From NCBI GenBank assembly GCA_005893365.1, contig VBPB01000134.1, positions 1-6,480 of the forward strand: a stretch of DNA of 6,480 nucleotides, read 5' to 3'. The translations under genes were made by a program, and so were the position numbers. Each line of letters starts with the position of its first letter. Position 1 is the first letter of the stretch. Below the pieces are notes generated by a model, which saw only the letters and a list, made by a program, of their open reading frames with translations, was not told the DNA's origin and ran no database searches. This document shows positions 6,343-6,480 of the stretch, piece by piece. The DNA is from Candidatus Eiseniibacteriota bacterium (GTDB lineage Bacteria; Eisenbacteria; RBG-16-71-46).

Positions 6343-6480
6343 GTCCGCACTCCTTGCGCCGCCGGCGGCGCGCTCCCGGCCTCGGCCTCCACGCGCCTCA
6401 AGAACGTACGCTCCTCGCTCACGATCAGGCGCTCGTCCTCGGCCGCGCGGAAGTTGGCGGCCCCCTCGGCATCGGCCCGG
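6339..6480 (-). CDS. Unrecognised protein, C-terminal 46 residues (5' truncated by window edge)
   Basis: The minus strand is open from the window edge to a TGA at 6341-6339, giving 46 residues. They comprise a charged, probably helical stretch (ANFRAAEDERLIVSEERTF, then LRRVEAEAG) followed by an Ala/Pro/Gly-rich tail ending GVRT. Codons end mostly in G or C, as in the neighbouring genes. The stop overlaps the ABM start codon as ATGA, which indicates translational coupling and makes this frame credible although little of it is visible. No family motif is recognisable, so no function is given. Because it is probably in one operon with the ABM gene, its full sequence would be the best clue to what the ABM protein does. 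Confidence 0.55.
   Translation of the reverse strand, partial: RADAEGAANFRAAEDERLIVSEERTFLRRVEAEAGSAPPAAQGVRT
6350..6355 (-). promoter_or_regulatory. Ribosome binding site of the ABM gene
   Basis: On the minus strand AAGGAG lies 7 nt upstream of the ATG at 6342, inside the last codons of the upstream gene. It supports translation from that ATG. Confidence 0.7.

Overview
The window is GC-rich and densely coded. It looks like ordinary bacterial chromosome from an organism with strong G/C preference at third codon positions. Long antisense shadow open frames are a by-product of that composition. The aminopeptidase has a bacterial-type signal peptide. Shine-Dalgarno motifs precede most genes, but the ABC operon seems to have almost no leader. 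A soil or sediment lineage such as Rokubacteria/Methylomirabilota or a deltaproteobacterial relative would fit, but this is a weak guess because no marker gene is present.

Layout. At 1-206 (+) is the C-terminal end of a probable class I SAM-dependent methyltransferase, cut by the window edge. At 207-313 is a short gap between convergent genes, carrying two related 22-bp palindromes 72 bp apart. At 314-2998 (-) is a complete secreted M1-family zinc aminopeptidase of 894 aa. At 2999-3249 is a divergent intergenic region with a plausible promoter firing rightward. At 3250-5953 (+) is a three-gene ABC-2 type transporter operon: ATPase, permease, permease. Both internal junctions are GTGA overlaps. 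At 5935-6342 (-) is an antibiotic-biosynthesis-monooxygenase (ABM) domain protein whose 3' end overlaps the second permease by 19 bp. At 6339-6480 (-) is the C-terminal tail of an unrecognised gene, translationally coupled to the ABM gene through an ATGA overlap.

How the genes work together. The three ABC genes should form one complete transporter: an ATPase homodimer with a heterodimer of two different permeases. Its substrate cannot be read from the sequence. The aminopeptidase acts on exported peptides and shares only the divergent intergenic region with the transporter, so a functional link is speculative. The ABM protein and its upstream partner form a separate leftward operon.

I see no defence island, CRISPR array, insertion sequence, phage gene, tRNA or rRNA, and no convincing undescribed system. 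The least explained elements are the palindrome pair at 211-304, the near-leaderless promoter of the ABC operon, the non-canonical Q-loop of its ATPase, and the hairpins in the convergent overlap near 5935-6007.
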